A stretch of 64,000 nt of DNA from Glandiceps talaboti (lineage: Eukaryota; Hemichordata; Enteropneusta; Spengelidae), in assembly GCF_964340395.1 (NCBI RefSeq), contig NC_135549.1, positions 27,775,095-27,839,094 on the forward strand, written 5' to 3'. The notes under the pieces are model-generated. The model saw nothing but the letters and a program-made list of their open reading frames with translations. It made no database searches and was not told where the DNA came from. This document shows positions 12,701-25,521 of this stretch, piece after piece (within the stretch, counting starts at the first letter, position 1; each line of letters opens with the position of its first letter). The translations under genes and the position numbers were made by a program.

Positions 12701-15700
12701 TGAGAACAACTTTTCATTGTAATGTTACGTGCATACTTTGGTTAGTCAACACAATATATTTCAGCTTGCTATTAATAACATTAATAATTGTGTACTTTCT
12801 CATGGATTCCTAGCTTGTCTCTTCATTACTTAGGAGAACATAAATTGTAACAGAAGTTTATGCTATGTTATGTTTTCCATTCTTGCATCTATTTCGAAAG
12901 TTCTAACCTTACACTTAAAAAAGTATATTTTAGGAAATGCAAAATGGCAAGAGAAGTACAGATTATGTAGTGTTTTCCTAGTTCTATCAATTATCGAAAA
13001 TATTTTTGTTGTCACCATGTGGGCAGGACTTGTCATGGCAATGCTGCTCATATATATTGTAGGTTATTTCATGTATTCTGTATATTTTTTGAATAGTGTC
13101 TTCGTACATGTACATGTATATGTACATGTACAGTAGGTGACCTTTTAAATTCAGATAACCGTTCTATTCTGATGTAGTCATAGTCTAGATAAATGATTAT
13201 TGTTGCACAGATCTAAAGAAATAAGACCTGAGCATATTAATATTTCAGTCTGGCTATTAGGCATTATGGGTAGTTGACCCTGAGGGTAGCAGAATTGTGT
13301 ACATTATTTAGTATTCAGGTGTTGCGTGTCGTGAGTGTCACATTAATTTGCTCCAACGTGATAGTATGTAGCCTTCGTAGTGATGAGCAAACTCATCAAA
13401 ATGCCACATCTAGTTATCTGGTCTTCCATAGATGCATTCAACACTTCATGGCTAATTTAACACAACACACACTGTACACAGTTTTATGGGCACAAGACGA
13501 CAGGTGTGTAGATAAGCTTTGATTGAACAAGACAAGAATTATAATGTGGACTAAAGCTAAAATGTTGTTTGGATGTTTTGGATTAAAACTCTTAAAATGC
13601 AATTCCTGATATACAACATTTTAATAATGAACTCATAAGAAGATATACATGTGAAAAAAAAGTTAGTTGTTGATTGTTTTTTAGAATCTGTTTTTTGTTC
13701 TGAGAAGTTGTTAGTGAAATAATCATAAAAATATTTTTGGGAAAGTGGAAATACATGACATTGTATATTGATTTATGCATGAACACAAATAATTGTAATC
13801 TATATATATGGTCATGACCATTTTAGGTCATACGATCAAAATCTATCAATTTTGATAGCGAGTTTTTCTATCAGGGAATACCTTTAGAAGGATGTTTTAC
13901 GTGTACATAATGAGATTCTTGGTGAAAACTTCTTTGGACATGGTGCAATTCATTGCTTGCTACGCATACAATTCTGTACATACAAGTACATACAATTTTT
14001 ATACAACAGCTGCATCAAATCAATTCTGTGTAAATAGTTACTGCTGACTCATTGTATGCTCCAAGATATGCACACGAATTTACAACAAAACATAAAAAAA
14101 ATGTGTCAGGTTTTCTGGAACATGCTAGGTGTGGGCAGAAGGAGACATGATGCAAAAAATACAAGTGGTACACACATACATGTATACACGTATGTACAAC
14201 AGTATTTTTATGAGGAACTGATTAAAACCAAGTTGAAAGTGTGTTCATAACAACCTGCTTTGTCATTATGATGTAAGCAATATGCCAAAACACATTTGTA
14301 TATTTGTTTTATTGATTGGAACTTGTGTTCTTATAAAGTTCATGTTATGATAAATGTTCATTTATACAAGTCATGTATTTGAATAGCACTATTACTCAAG
14401 CTTTAGAAAGCAGACTTCCTGCATTTAAAATCAGTAAATCTTCCTCTAAATTGAAGTTAAATAGAAAATGAACAGTAGATAATTATACAAGACATTACTG
14501 CAAAGTGTTTATTACTTTTGAGGTGATTCATGATATCGTCAAGTACAAATTAGTCATTGGAATGTCTGCATATATCTCCAGTATCAGTGAATTTGACAGC
14601 ATCCTGACAGATTATGAAATTGAGGTGTCAATCACTGGCTGTAAATGTGAGGTCAACAGATATGGATCTACTTCATACACTGTCATCTTTGCAGAAAACA
14701 TGTCTATTCTTTAAAGTGTAGAATGTTTAAAAGTTAACTGAGCTTGAAATCCTTATCTGGTTTTCATACCTGTAGGTACATTGTAAATTGAACACATGCT
14801 TAGGCAAAAAAAAAAAAAAATGTTTGTTTCCAATAACACGAATTCAAAAAATAGGGTAGGTAGATAGGTAGGTCAGTTTTATTTTATTTTACTTTTAAGT
14901 TTTGAAAAATTATATGGCCCCAAGATAAGATACTCGTTATTCACAATACTTCCATGAGAGTTTGATGAGGTTTAAAAGAAGTAAATGAAGACAATTATAA
15001 TTTAAGTAGATGAACATGTTATGCAGACTGTTATAGTCTAAAAAGACCTAGCTTCTTTCTGGAACCCGATTTTAAAAAAAGTGACAACAGATGAGGCAAA
15101 GGCATGAAGGTATATATGGATATGGAAGTATATTGTTACCTGCCATTTTACCTTTTTGCATGCATACAAATGTTTAGCGTCTGGGGCTTAAACTATATGG
15201 TAGTCTGGGTTATAGAAAACACACTGTTCTTTTTATTTGGCTTTATGAAATGTATTTTGAATGGGGATTCAGACCCAGCTAAAATACCAGTAGATATCAG
15301 CTTTCGAGAAACTGGATTGTATAAAACTATATAAAATATGTTATGAATAAACATAATTTATGCATACATGTGCATAAACACTTGCATTTAAACTGCCATA
15401 CTATTATATCAATATGTATAATAACATGATTCTTATTTTTAAGTTTCTTTTTGATAGCATTAAGTTGTAATTAGGGAAACAGTCTTTATGGTTAAATTGG
15501 TTTCCTTTAACACAATAGATGGTGATTTAATAAAAAACCATCATTCTGTAAATTTATACATACATGTATGTCAAAATACATAAATACCAGACTGTTGGTT
15601 CAATAAAATAACCACTCAGATACAAACAAAAATGTTATGAATCCAGACTTTGATGTATGAAAAACATTCTTCACTATAATCACATATTAAAGTACATTTA

Positions 15701-18700
15701 AGGTCTATTGTTTGATAAATGGATGTCTTCCCAAGTAATTTATATAACATTCCACATGAGATTGATCGCTATATTGAGATCTTATAACAGGGTAATGATA
15801 GATTGTGTTTTCATCATTCATAATGGCTTGTTTTTTTGTTGTTGTAAATATATTACAGTGAGATAGGTATAATTTCTTATTGATCACCAAGTCTTTTAAG
15901 TAGAGATGTTGAAGTTGGATAGTTTTAAATAGAAAAGTAGGTTCCATGAGAAGAAGTTTAAGGAAGTAAAAGCTTCAAAAAAATCATGAGAAATAAATTT
16001 AGATGAGCTTAGTGAACATGTACTGAAACTTGTTTAACGGTAGACACATTGTTTTCAGATGGAACCTGTTGTGGACAGGATAGAAAGCACCTTGTATTAG
16101 TTGCCACATAGCTAGTGTCAAGTTGTTCAAATGGAATATTGTTACTTTACTAGTATATCTGTCAGTGTTGTATTGGGTAACACTTTTAAGTTTTAGTGCA
16201 CTATAATACATGGATACAACACTGTTTCAGGTTCAGATTGTGTTTTTAGTAAGTATGGGCAGTATTGTCTCGGGTTTTGCTTTTGATGAATTCAGCTCGC
16301 ATATTACTTCTGCATGGGTTAACATAATATTGTATTACTTCAGCTATACATTCATTCACTGAAAATCAATGTCAGATAGTCTGATCACATGTTTCTCAGT
16401 GAAGTACACATGTATTATGGTTTTTAATCAACTTAGCTGTACCTATATAACAGACTCTGATTCCATTCATGTCATGCGTGATTGAACTAAGTGAAATGTT
16501 GGCCGACATGCTTACATGTTGTAGTGAAATTTCAATCATAAATGTGCTGCACAGTACTTAAAACACTAATTTGTCAAGAGTTGGGTCAAGCTGGTTATAT
16601 TATTAAAGATGTATGCACCTCAGGGCATGATTTTTCATATAGAACTCTAACTGCACCGCAATGATTTTCTTAATAATGTATTTCTGCAGTCAATTTGTCC
16701 AAAAATCGATATTTAACTTAATAATGAAATCTCTGAAAAAATTATGAAAGTACCTTTTTCTAGTGCTTTGGGATTAGAAGAAGTGTAACAGTTACGGAAT
16801 ATTTTAAATCATGTTTGAAAACATGAAAGGGTAAGATTTATATTTCATGTGGATGAAGCCATGTTGAAAAAACGTGAAACTTAAAAATTGAATCAAGACA
16901 TCATGGTTATGTAATTTAATGATGTGGAACTTAGTACACATGTCTGCAGTGTGAATAATTTGATGTTCTGGGAGTTCTACCTACATGTAATGCACATAGA
17001 ATGGGCAGATCGCTGGAGACAGGCCTGATAAGTAGTGTTATATACTGGGCATGAGTAATATGAAATCAATGCAACAACAACACATAAAGAAATCCCGGTG
17101 CGACAGTTTCATAAAGTCTGTATTTTGTGCCAGGAATTACAATTAGAAGGTTGTTGTGGTTCAGCACGCACAGTCTGTCCTTGAGGACTTTAAGGCTGTC
17201 ACTGATAATTTACAAATGAAAGTCTAAAGTACTGTTATACTTGAGAAGTGAGTGAAGCCCGTGAATAAATGGTTTTTGTACCAGCAATGAACTTTGTCGG
17301 TAAAAGTTCATGTTTCTTGTTTTCAGCAAGTACATGGGTTGAATCATCGAGTAGTTATGTACCTCAGTGGGCTTTTTTCAAGAAGTTTGACTTGAATTTA
17401 TATGGAACTGTAAACATTCTGATCAAGATATTCACTTATTGTTTGGACATGTATGCAAAATATGTGCTTTGATTTGATCCGGGATACACTGCAGTTTTGC
17501 CGTCAAAGATTTATTACCAAAATTGTCCTTATTTATATTTTAATAGTAGTTGGCATTTGGTGTCATTATTGAGAATGAAGAGACAGTAACTTTCATTACC
17601 ATCCAAATATGGATTTATGTGCCAAAAGGAAAGTGTTTATGAACATTAAAACTAAATTACTTCCTGCTATCTGCCACCTGTGTTTATGTGAATTGCGAAG
17701 TGGGATGAGTCGAAATATTTTCTTCTTTTACAAACATATGAGAAGCCCTATTTCATAAATATTCTCAAATTGGCATAGAGACATCCTGGTTAGTTTAATA
17801 GGAAACTACATGTACAAAACCCTTAATTCATTGTTCATTACGGCCCAAGTGTAGGTTAATGTACAACAACAAGAATTTGTTAAGTATTTGGGAAGGGGAA
17901 TGTTCACTTGGTTCAAGGACAAGGTGAGAGGTTTATGTTGAAAATTAAAATACAGCAGCCAATAGAAGTGATGGTCTGGCTGGTTTACAGAGTTGATCAT
18001 GTTGTCCAATTGATTGCTGTACTGTTTGTCAACAAGACCACATACATTGTAGGATGACTTGACAATCTAATGAATCTTATCATTTTGGTTAACTTTCCAC
18101 CCAATCTTGTGATTTGAATAGTTATAATGATATTTACATGATAATGAAGCCATTTTGGATTCATACAAACAATGTACTTTATTTGAAAACACAAATAGCA
18201 TACATATATACAATTTGTATATCAATGTCATAGTTTCACTTTTACTATCTCAGTCAATTCTTTATATTTGATATGACTTGTTCATAAAGACACATAGCAC
18301 CGATATTGATATTTATACAGACTGACAATTGAAGAACTGACATTCTTTTCATAACCAGTTATTGCATATTGCGAAGGTGTAATATCAAATTTGTAACAAA
18401 TAGCGATAGAAAGATGAATCCTTGAGGAATAAATGTTATTATACTTTTTTAACAAATGCCTGGATACAGTTGTAATGAAGGCCTTCCTACCTTGAATTTG
18501 ATTTATCTTTCTGAATTGGACAACATTCATTAAATATTAAATGTTCAAGGCCGTTAATTGTAGAGTGAGTTCTCCTGATTTTCACTGAGTTCAGCCCAAC
18601 ATATCAACTTAAATATTTAGGCAACAACTGTACCGGTAGTCTGATTCAAATCTGATGTAGGAATGCTGCTAGATTTTTGTGTCGTTACCCTTCTTTCATA

Positions 18701-18722
18701 CTATGTCATGTATATTTTTTAT
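9760..18722. other. AT-rich non-coding sequence
   Basis: No exon with usable splice sites and recognisable peptide. Contents are short (ATAC)n/TACATGTA runs (10680-10740; 13105-13133), a poly-A run at about 14806-14820 and otherwise unique sequence. Best read as intron. Confidence 0.5.
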
Positions 18723-19883
18723 TAGCACAACTGAACTTGTTCAGTAGTGCTATAGGGATCGCCCGGCGTCTGTCTGTCTGTCTGTGTGTGTGTGTGTGTG
18801 TAAACAACTTAAAGTCAAAAACTGCTGAACCGATTGCCACGATATTTGGTGGGTCCATTACTTTGGGTGTCTAGTTGGGAAATTGTTCAAATCAAAATGA
18901 TGGCATCACAGGTGTGTGATTTGGGTAAAAAAATGTGATTTTTGGTCAAAAAACTTAAACTCAGAAACTACTGGGCAGATTGGTGCGAAATTTGGTGGGA
19001 ACATTCTTAAGGGGGTGTAAAGTAAGATTTGTTCATGACGGGATGATTCCATCAGTGATATGCAAATTAGGGCTAAAAATGTGTCTTTTTGGTTAAAAAT
19101 CTATAATTCTAAAACTACTGAGCAGATTGGGCTGAAATTTAATGGGAATGTATCTAGGGATGTATGGACGAAGAAATATTAAGCATACCATGATTCCATG
19201 AGTGATATGCAAATTAGGTGTAAAAATGTTCATTTTTGGTCAAAAACTTATATCTCAAAAAGTACTTGGTCAATTAGTCTGAAACTTGGTGAGATGTTTC
19301 TGAAACTGTTATTCTGCAGATTTTCTTAAAAACATTTTGACAAAATTGGCCCTAGCGACCATGACCACACCCTTTAGCAACAACCAAATGGCAGTATATT
19401 TTGGTCAAATAACAACATCATCTGGTAAGCAAGTGAGTAAACATTCAAAAAATGTATGCAAATACCCTAGCAACCATGACCACGCCCATAGCAACAGCCA
19501 AACGGTGGTGTATTTCACAAAGATAACAACAGGGTTTAATAGACAATTGAATAAACATTCAAAAAATGTATGTAAATTTTCCTAGCAACAAGACCACGCC
19601 CATAGCAACAGCCAAATGATCATGTATATTGCAAAGACAATATCAGGAATTCATACACAAGTGAACAAAACCATACACAAATGTATGCAAATATATCTAA
19701 CAACATGACCACGCCCATAGCAACAGCCAAATGATAACATTTATCGTAAAGATAGCAACATGGTTGGATAGGCAACTGGATAGTTATTCAGCAAATAAAC
19801 ACCTATTGTTAGCATAGACTAGCATATGAATAAACATTTTTAAAAACTACAGTTGTGCTACAACGCCATTGGCGGTATTTTTT
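18723..19883 (+). mobile_element. Hairpin/tandem-array repeat element, copy 3
   Basis: This is an independent insertion of the same family. The 5' hairpin, GC box, (TG)n and about 146-bp units are kept with scattered changes, but only four of the 113-bp units are present against six in copies 1 and 2. The terminal inverted repeat ends at 19860 and the 3' hairpin is CGCCATTGGCG (19864-19874), which differs from copy 1 by a paired A-to-G and T-to-C change. A 104-bp tandem array starts about 100 bp further on. Confidence 0.85.
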
Positions 19884-19984
19884 TGATTCATTTGATTTTT
19901 GTTTATTGCGAGTTGAGTGCCTCGCTGCTTACTTTTCACAACGAATTTCTTTTGTGTCACCAAAGCAACACCTGAGCTCAAGCT

Positions 19985-20750
19985 ACACATCAAATATCAT
20001 TTTCAGTCATTAAAATGTTATGAAAATATACATGTACAACTGTCTTTGTATGTCATAAAATAATAACATCTAAAAGCTAAAAAAACATCTTCAAGGATGC
20101 TTTTCAGCTATTACCTTTATCTTGATGGTGCAAATACATTTCACCTTGAGATTCTTTATATGTTTTCAAAATAACACATATGCTAAAAGAACATCAAATT
20201 AAATATCGTTTTCAACTGCTAAAAGTTAATCTTGATGAAAGTATATTTCACCTTGACTGTCTTTGTATGTCATAGAAACATAACACCTCAGCAAAAAAAC
20301 CCTCAAATATTCGTTTTAGCTATTAACAGTTAATATTAATCCAAATACATTTTATACCATGACTTTCTAGCTGTTTTGAAAATAATATTTCCCAAAAAAC
20401 CCATCAAATTAAATATAATTTCCAGCTGATGAAAGATAAATTTCTCATGACATTCTTTTCATGAAAATAACACATTCAGTTAAAAAAAAAAAACATCTGG
20501 AAAGAATATTTCCAGCTATTAATAGTTAATCTTGATGCAAATACATTTCATCCTGAGTAACTTTGGATGTTTTGAAAATAAAACATTTACATAACCTAAA
20601 AACATGAACTATCATTTTCAGCTATTTTAAGTTAATTTTGATAAAAAGAAATCTCCCCATGACTTTCTAAATCTATGTCATGAAAATAACACATCAGCCA
20701 ATTGTCTTTAAAAACACCTTTAAAAATGTTTTCCTCAATATTAATCTCTG
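19985..20750. repeat. Degenerate ~104-bp tandem array, about eight units
   Basis: The phrase CATCAAAT-ATCATTTTCAGCTATT recurs at about 19988, 20087, 20190, 20300, 20402, 20492, 20604 and 20716. Each is followed by GTTAATCTTGATGCAAATAC and a CTTTNTATGTCATGAAAATA block. Units differ by many substitutions, so the array is old. Confidence 0.7.
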
Positions 20751-20789
20751 AGATAACTGATATGTACTTCCCTTCTTGAGTTTAAAATA

Positions 20790-20910
20790 ACAAAAAGAAA
20801 ATACCTCTGACCCACATCAAGAAATAATATTTTAAAATCACAAAAACAAGATACTTTCGGTCCCACATCAATAAATAATATTTTAAAATAACATAAACTC
20901 CTCTTGAGTT
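20790..20910. repeat. 51-bp doublet
   Basis: CCCACATCAAGAAATAATAT at 20811 recurs as CCCACATCAATAAATAATAT at 20862, each followed by TTTAAAAT. Confidence 0.75.
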
Positions 20911-21740
20911 TAGCACTGGAATAGCAAACAAGACAAACATCGAACCTGAGATGCATGGACAATATGCACGGCAAACACACAGGTGACTGACATGAATTGC
21001 AGGAGTCGTTGGATTTTAAAAGAAATAGAGCTATGTAAAGCAATAAGCCAGAGTGTGGCATGAAATATATTAAAAAAGAGAAGCTGGGTCAACAGAAAAG
21101 ATCTGTACATACGCCTCAAATGTCAACCAATGTGAGGAAATGAATGTTATAATGAATAGACATTGAATAAATTTGTATTGCCGTAGGATGTAGAGATAGT
21201 CAAATTGATTAATACCCAGGGCCCATAGTTCAGGTTTAGTCTCATAAACCAACTGTATTCCAGTTCAAATCAACAATAGCTTTGATCAATAGCTTTGAAA
21301 TTTGTGTCCCTGTGTAAATATCCAAACAGGTCTTGGAATATTGAATTACGTCACCTGATTACTACTAGGTTCTTTTAAGCGTTTGACACATATTACAATA
21401 AAGATATCAATATGTTGTGTATTGTAATGTGAAATGATTGAAATATAATAATTTCATAATGTGGAATAAAACACATTTATAAATTATATTTGTTGCCGTA
21501 AGGGGTTTTGCAGAAACATAATCGTGTCGTACATAGAGGTGATGTCTTTGTAATAATTGATAGATCTATGAGAGTACACATGAGAGACTTTAAAACTCTG
21601 ATAATGGTTCATGTTTAATAATTATTTCTTAATTATTTTTCACCATAACATTTAAAATATTCTGTAGTGAATTGTTTCATCATTCCCTTACAAAGTTTTG
21701 ATAACCCTGGGTCTTTTGTTGATGTAACTGTGTTTGAAGA
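20911..21740. other. Non-coding sequence
   Basis: I see no gene and no repeat that I can match elsewhere in the window. Confidence 0.4.
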
Positions 21741-21907
21741 AGTAATTAGATGGTATTCTCCAGTATTTTTCTTCCTTCAGCCAAGGACAGTACAAGTGAG
21801 ATTATACCATGCACAAGCCAAGTTGTCTTTAAATACAAAATATGGATTACATACCCTGGTTGTTCTACGTCATGACAACCTCTGGCTACATGTACATCAC
21901 TGATAGA

Positions 21908-22150
21908 ACTGCGGTGCTCAAAATATGAGTCAAAATCTTCTAAATTGACATTATTTTTCCTAATTTTTCATAAATTATGCTTGAGGAGGTATGATTATGT
22001 TATTCCCCAACATTTTTCTTCATTCAGTTGGAAAATACTTGAGACCTAAGGGTTTGTTACTACTTGTCTAGCGACTTGTAGTGACAAGGCGTTGTAGATC
22101 ACTTGTATTTTCCTTGGCTGTATGACGAAAAGTATTTGGGAATAATATCT
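21908..22150 (-). mobile_element. Foldback repeat family A, copy with both inverted ends
   Basis: ATTCCCCAACATTTTTCTTC (from about 21999) is answered by GAAAAGTATTTGGGAATAAT (to about 22150); between them GTGACCTAAGG-like text is also inverted. The left flank (21908-21998) is the reverse complement of the right flank of the copy at 51734 (CCTCCTCAAGCATAATTT and so on), so the flank belongs to the family. Confidence 0.7.
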
Positions 22151-22156
22151 TATTAA

Positions 22157-22506
22157 AGGTGCCAATTGGATGAGGATTGGGTATTTATTTTGGATTTGAA
22201 TTGATAAAACAATTTTATCATGGCTTCCTACTTGAACATCAATACATGTATGCTAAGTCTTTATTTGTAACTCAGTCTGTAAATTGAAAAAGCATAATCA
22301 ATGTCTAAAATATTTGTAGGTTTGGCGCTGTTACATGTTTTTTTTTTTTTTTTTTTTTTAAATAGTTTTTTGCAATGTATTTAGTTATAAACACAGACTT
22401 AGTCAATGTTGTTACACATTACAACTAGAAAGCCATGATAAAATTGTTTTATGAATTCAAAATCCAAACTAAACACCCTAATCCTCATCCATGTGGCCAT
22501 TGTAAA
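22157..22506. mobile_element. Foldback repeat family B (MITE-like), copy 1
   Basis: Its left end AGGTGCCAATTGGATGAGG is preceded by TTAA, and the right end CCTCATCCATGTGGCC mirrors it. Long inverted arms (GGGTATTTATTTTGG, CAATTTTATCATGGCTTCCT and their complements) surround a poly-T run at 22338-22359. It starts directly after the family A copy. Confidence 0.75.
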
Positions 22507-22594
22507 GGGGCCTTTGTCTTTGGTGACAAAATCATTATCTCAAGAATTTTCATAGCTGAAAATGTTGAAAAATATTTCAGAATGATATATTTAT

Positions 22595-22760
22595 ATCAGG
22601 GCAAGTTTAAAAAAAATGTTGGGAAAATAATGGTAATGCTAAATGTTTTGAGCACCACCAAACTGATGATGTAAACATCGCCATGATTTAGAATGGGTAT
22701 AAATCCTGTATGTGTATTTTCAGTTCAAGTGTCTACAACTTGACTTGCACATGCTACATG
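22595..22760 (+). repeat. Family A flank segment
   Basis: GGGAAAATAATGGTAATG, GTTTTGAGCACCACC and GATGATGTAAACATCG follow the same order as the body of the family A copies at 23390, 23890 and 51920. Confidence 0.5.
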
Positions 22761-23226
22761 TATATATACCCTAAATATATATAGAATGGTTGTGATGATG
22801 GAGATATGAGATGGAGATTTATTAGATGATAGCAAAATGGCTCACTTTACATTGATGTACAGTCCTCTAAATGTCAACACAGGTTTATTGTGTCTAGAAA
22901 ATTTCATTTTGTCAAGAATTAGTTATTAAACGGATAGAAGTTGATAAGACAGCTGAGCCCCTCACATATAGCCAAGCCTTGCAATCGTGTCTCTTTAAAT
23001 CTGTACACAGAGTCTATGGATGACACTTGATACTAAGTTTTGCAAAGATTACCTCGCTTGGAAATAGTGGATACATGAGTTGTCTGTTGTTGTAGTCAAA
23101 TAATATATGATATATATGTTGTAATTCATTTCTGGTGATGTTGTTTTCTTCTTTTTCATATTTTATACTGTGTGTATAAGAGTGAGAAAACGATGTCATT
23201 AGATGTTAGTCCTCAATATTTGTTTA

Positions 23227-23590
23227 AATGTTCAGCCAAGGAAAATACAAGTGACCTAAGGGGCTTTGTCATTACGAGTCACTAGATGAATAGTGACAAC
23301 CCTTTAGGACACGAGTATTGTCTGGCTGAATGAAGAAAAATATTGGAGAATAACATAATTATACCAGTGCCAGTAATATTAAAGGAAATAGGGGAAAGTA
23401 ATGGCAGTTTTGAACGTTTTGACTCATATTTCAATCATAGCAGAACCAGTGATGTAGATACACATTGCCGCAACAAAGACACATGCTTTCATGACGTGGA
23501 ACAACCATGGATGCATATAGGCCATATTTTTTGTTCAACTTGGCTTGTGCATGGTAATATTGGCTATATATACATGTATATCAGATATTC
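23227..23590 (+). mobile_element. Foldback repeat family A, second copy with body
   Basis: TTCAGCCAAGGAAAATACAA and GTGACCTAAGGGGCTTTGTC are followed by the inverted end GGCTGAATGAAGAAAAATAT. The body then reads GTTTTGACTCATATTTCAAT, GCAGAACCAGTGATGTAGAT and ACAACCATGGATGCATATAG. Confidence 0.7.
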
Positions 23591-23802
23591 GTATTATGAA
23601 TGCACCCAATAATGCTTGGACCTTGTAGGAATCCATACTTGGTGGTGTTTTTTCCCTGTATTAATTATTACCTTGGTCTGTGATCGACCGGCCAATTTAT
23701 TTACAATACATTTTATATGTCATGTAATGTTTTTAAATAAAAAAATGATGGTGAAATATTTTTCCTATATATTTAAATATTATTCACCAAAAGATTTCTT
23801 TG

Positions 23803-24035
23803 TTCAGCCAAAGAAAATGAAGGGACCTAAGGGGCCATGTCACTATGAGTTGCTAGTCAGGTATTGACAAAACCCATACGAAAAAAATTGGAAATATTAA
23901 TGGCAATTTGGAATCTTTTGACTCATATTTCAAGCACTGTAGGAGCAGTGATGTAGACATTGTTAGTGATATAGAACAACCAGAGTATATAATCCATATT
24001 TTCTGTTCTAAGACAATAATTTGGCTTGTGCAGTT
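23803..24035 (+). mobile_element. Foldback repeat family A, third copy (inverted end partly lost)
   Basis: TTCAGCCAAAGAAAATGAAG and GGGACCTAAGGGGCCATGTC begin it. The second inverted end is missing and the body follows: CTTTTGACTCATATTTCAAG, GGAGCAGTGATGTAGACATT, GAACAACCAGAGTATATAAT. Confidence 0.65.
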
Positions 24036-24515
24036 TATTGATCTTGAGCAGATGGTATAAAATATTGTTATCTTGATTGAATGAATATGACTTGTGTAAG
24101 ACCTGTGGTGATGGTTTCATGTCATTTCATTAAGAAAAAAGAGGAAATATGAATAACCACCTTCAAAATTGTCGTGATAGATATTTTCGATTATTCACAA
24201 GTCCTAGATCTTTGCCAGAATACATATAGTGACATTGACAGGTAGTCAATACGTTAACATTGACATGCAGGTTTGACCTTCGTGTATAGATCTTGTTGTC
24301 TTTTGTGACGTAAATGTTTTTATTGATTGCAAAATAATTTTCTGAATACCTTCTAATTTGGATCAAAGTCAGTGCTGTGGTTTGAAAGTATCCTTTCAAT
24401 GCGGGCCTAATAAAAATGTACATTTGAATATTATTGTATTGTACAAAGTCATGTAGTATTATAAAGAGCCATACACATGCAAATGATAGTGACATAAACT
24501 TAATCATGATGATCT

Positions 24516-24800
24516 GATGGAAAGAGCGGTGGGCTTGGAATCTGAAAGTACATGTACCTGAGTTGCACCTCCCTGCTGCTATTGGTTTCTGAATGGCTAA
24601 AAAGTCATTGGGCAAGATTTGGGCCACTGGTAGTAGGATTGAGGTTGCTGTGTGAACCTTGGATGCAATTTACTGACATAGGCTGCAAAGGATTGCATGC
24701 TCCTGTGGGAGTTGTGGAAGTGCAAAAGGGCTGTTGTGCTATTATAGGTCTGTGCCAGGGGTATTGATTGAAATGCGCTTGAGCAGAGTGGGGGAAAGTG
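24516..24800 (+). repeat. tRNA-derived SINE-like repeat
   Basis: GATGGAAAGAGCGGTGGGCT and TGGAATCTGAAAGT resemble the A-box half of a tRNA-type SINE. CATTGGGCAAGATTTGGGCC is the widespread central phrase of such elements, and ATTGAAATGCGCTTGAGCAG is like the usual 3' end. The B box is degraded. Recognition is by general SINE layout, not by a named family. Confidence 0.55.
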
Positions 24801-25520
24801 TTAACGAGAAACTAGCAATGTAGCATTTTTATTGGCTAGGTCAATATTTGTCTTTAAGGGTCTGCAGCCTGTGTTTAGCTACATGTAAAATATTGATGTA
24901 CAATGTACATATACACACATATGTACATGTATGCACTGATCAATTTCATTAAAAACCAGGAACAGAGGTGACATGTGAGAGGAGCCATGTGCTATCAGTT
25001 TGTTTTATTTAATGCCTGGTAAAATTTTACCAAAAAGTTGACATTGTCAATAGTTGTCATGGAAAACCACAATGTGTATGTAATATTTTGTGAACATATG
25101 GAGACTCTGTATAAGTAGTCTTGATATGCTTGCATTTGGGTTGAACTTCTTTTGAGAATATACCTTGAGTTGACTTTGATCTTGAAGATCAAATATCAAC
25201 ACAAGTCTATTCCTCCTATCTCAAAGACATTGGCATTGTCATTGTTTTTTCCCAAACCTAAATTTACTATGATTTTCAATATTACTCATTAATTTGGACA
25301 CATTGCCCATTACAACATTGTTTCAAGACCTTGATAAGTACTTTTTTAAATAATATTTTATACTTTCTCAAATGTGACAGGGTACTCAGTTGAAATTTAT
25401 TTTCAGAGTTGAGTTTTGTATATTACATGTAAGGTTACATTGTACCCTTGACCCTGATATTCAAGGTCATATGTCTATTGATTATAGATGTACATGTAAA
25501 TCGTTTGCTACTAATCACAG
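24800..25520. other. Non-coding sequence
   Basis: No gene or defined repeat seen apart from a TACATATACACACATATGTA-type run near 24903-24930. Confidence 0.4.
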
Positions 25521-25521
25521 A

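Noticed and set aside
24163-24627. 154-codon open frame on the minus strand
   Set aside because: It runs through the antisense of the SINE-like repeat and AT-rich flank; the composition is not protein-like.
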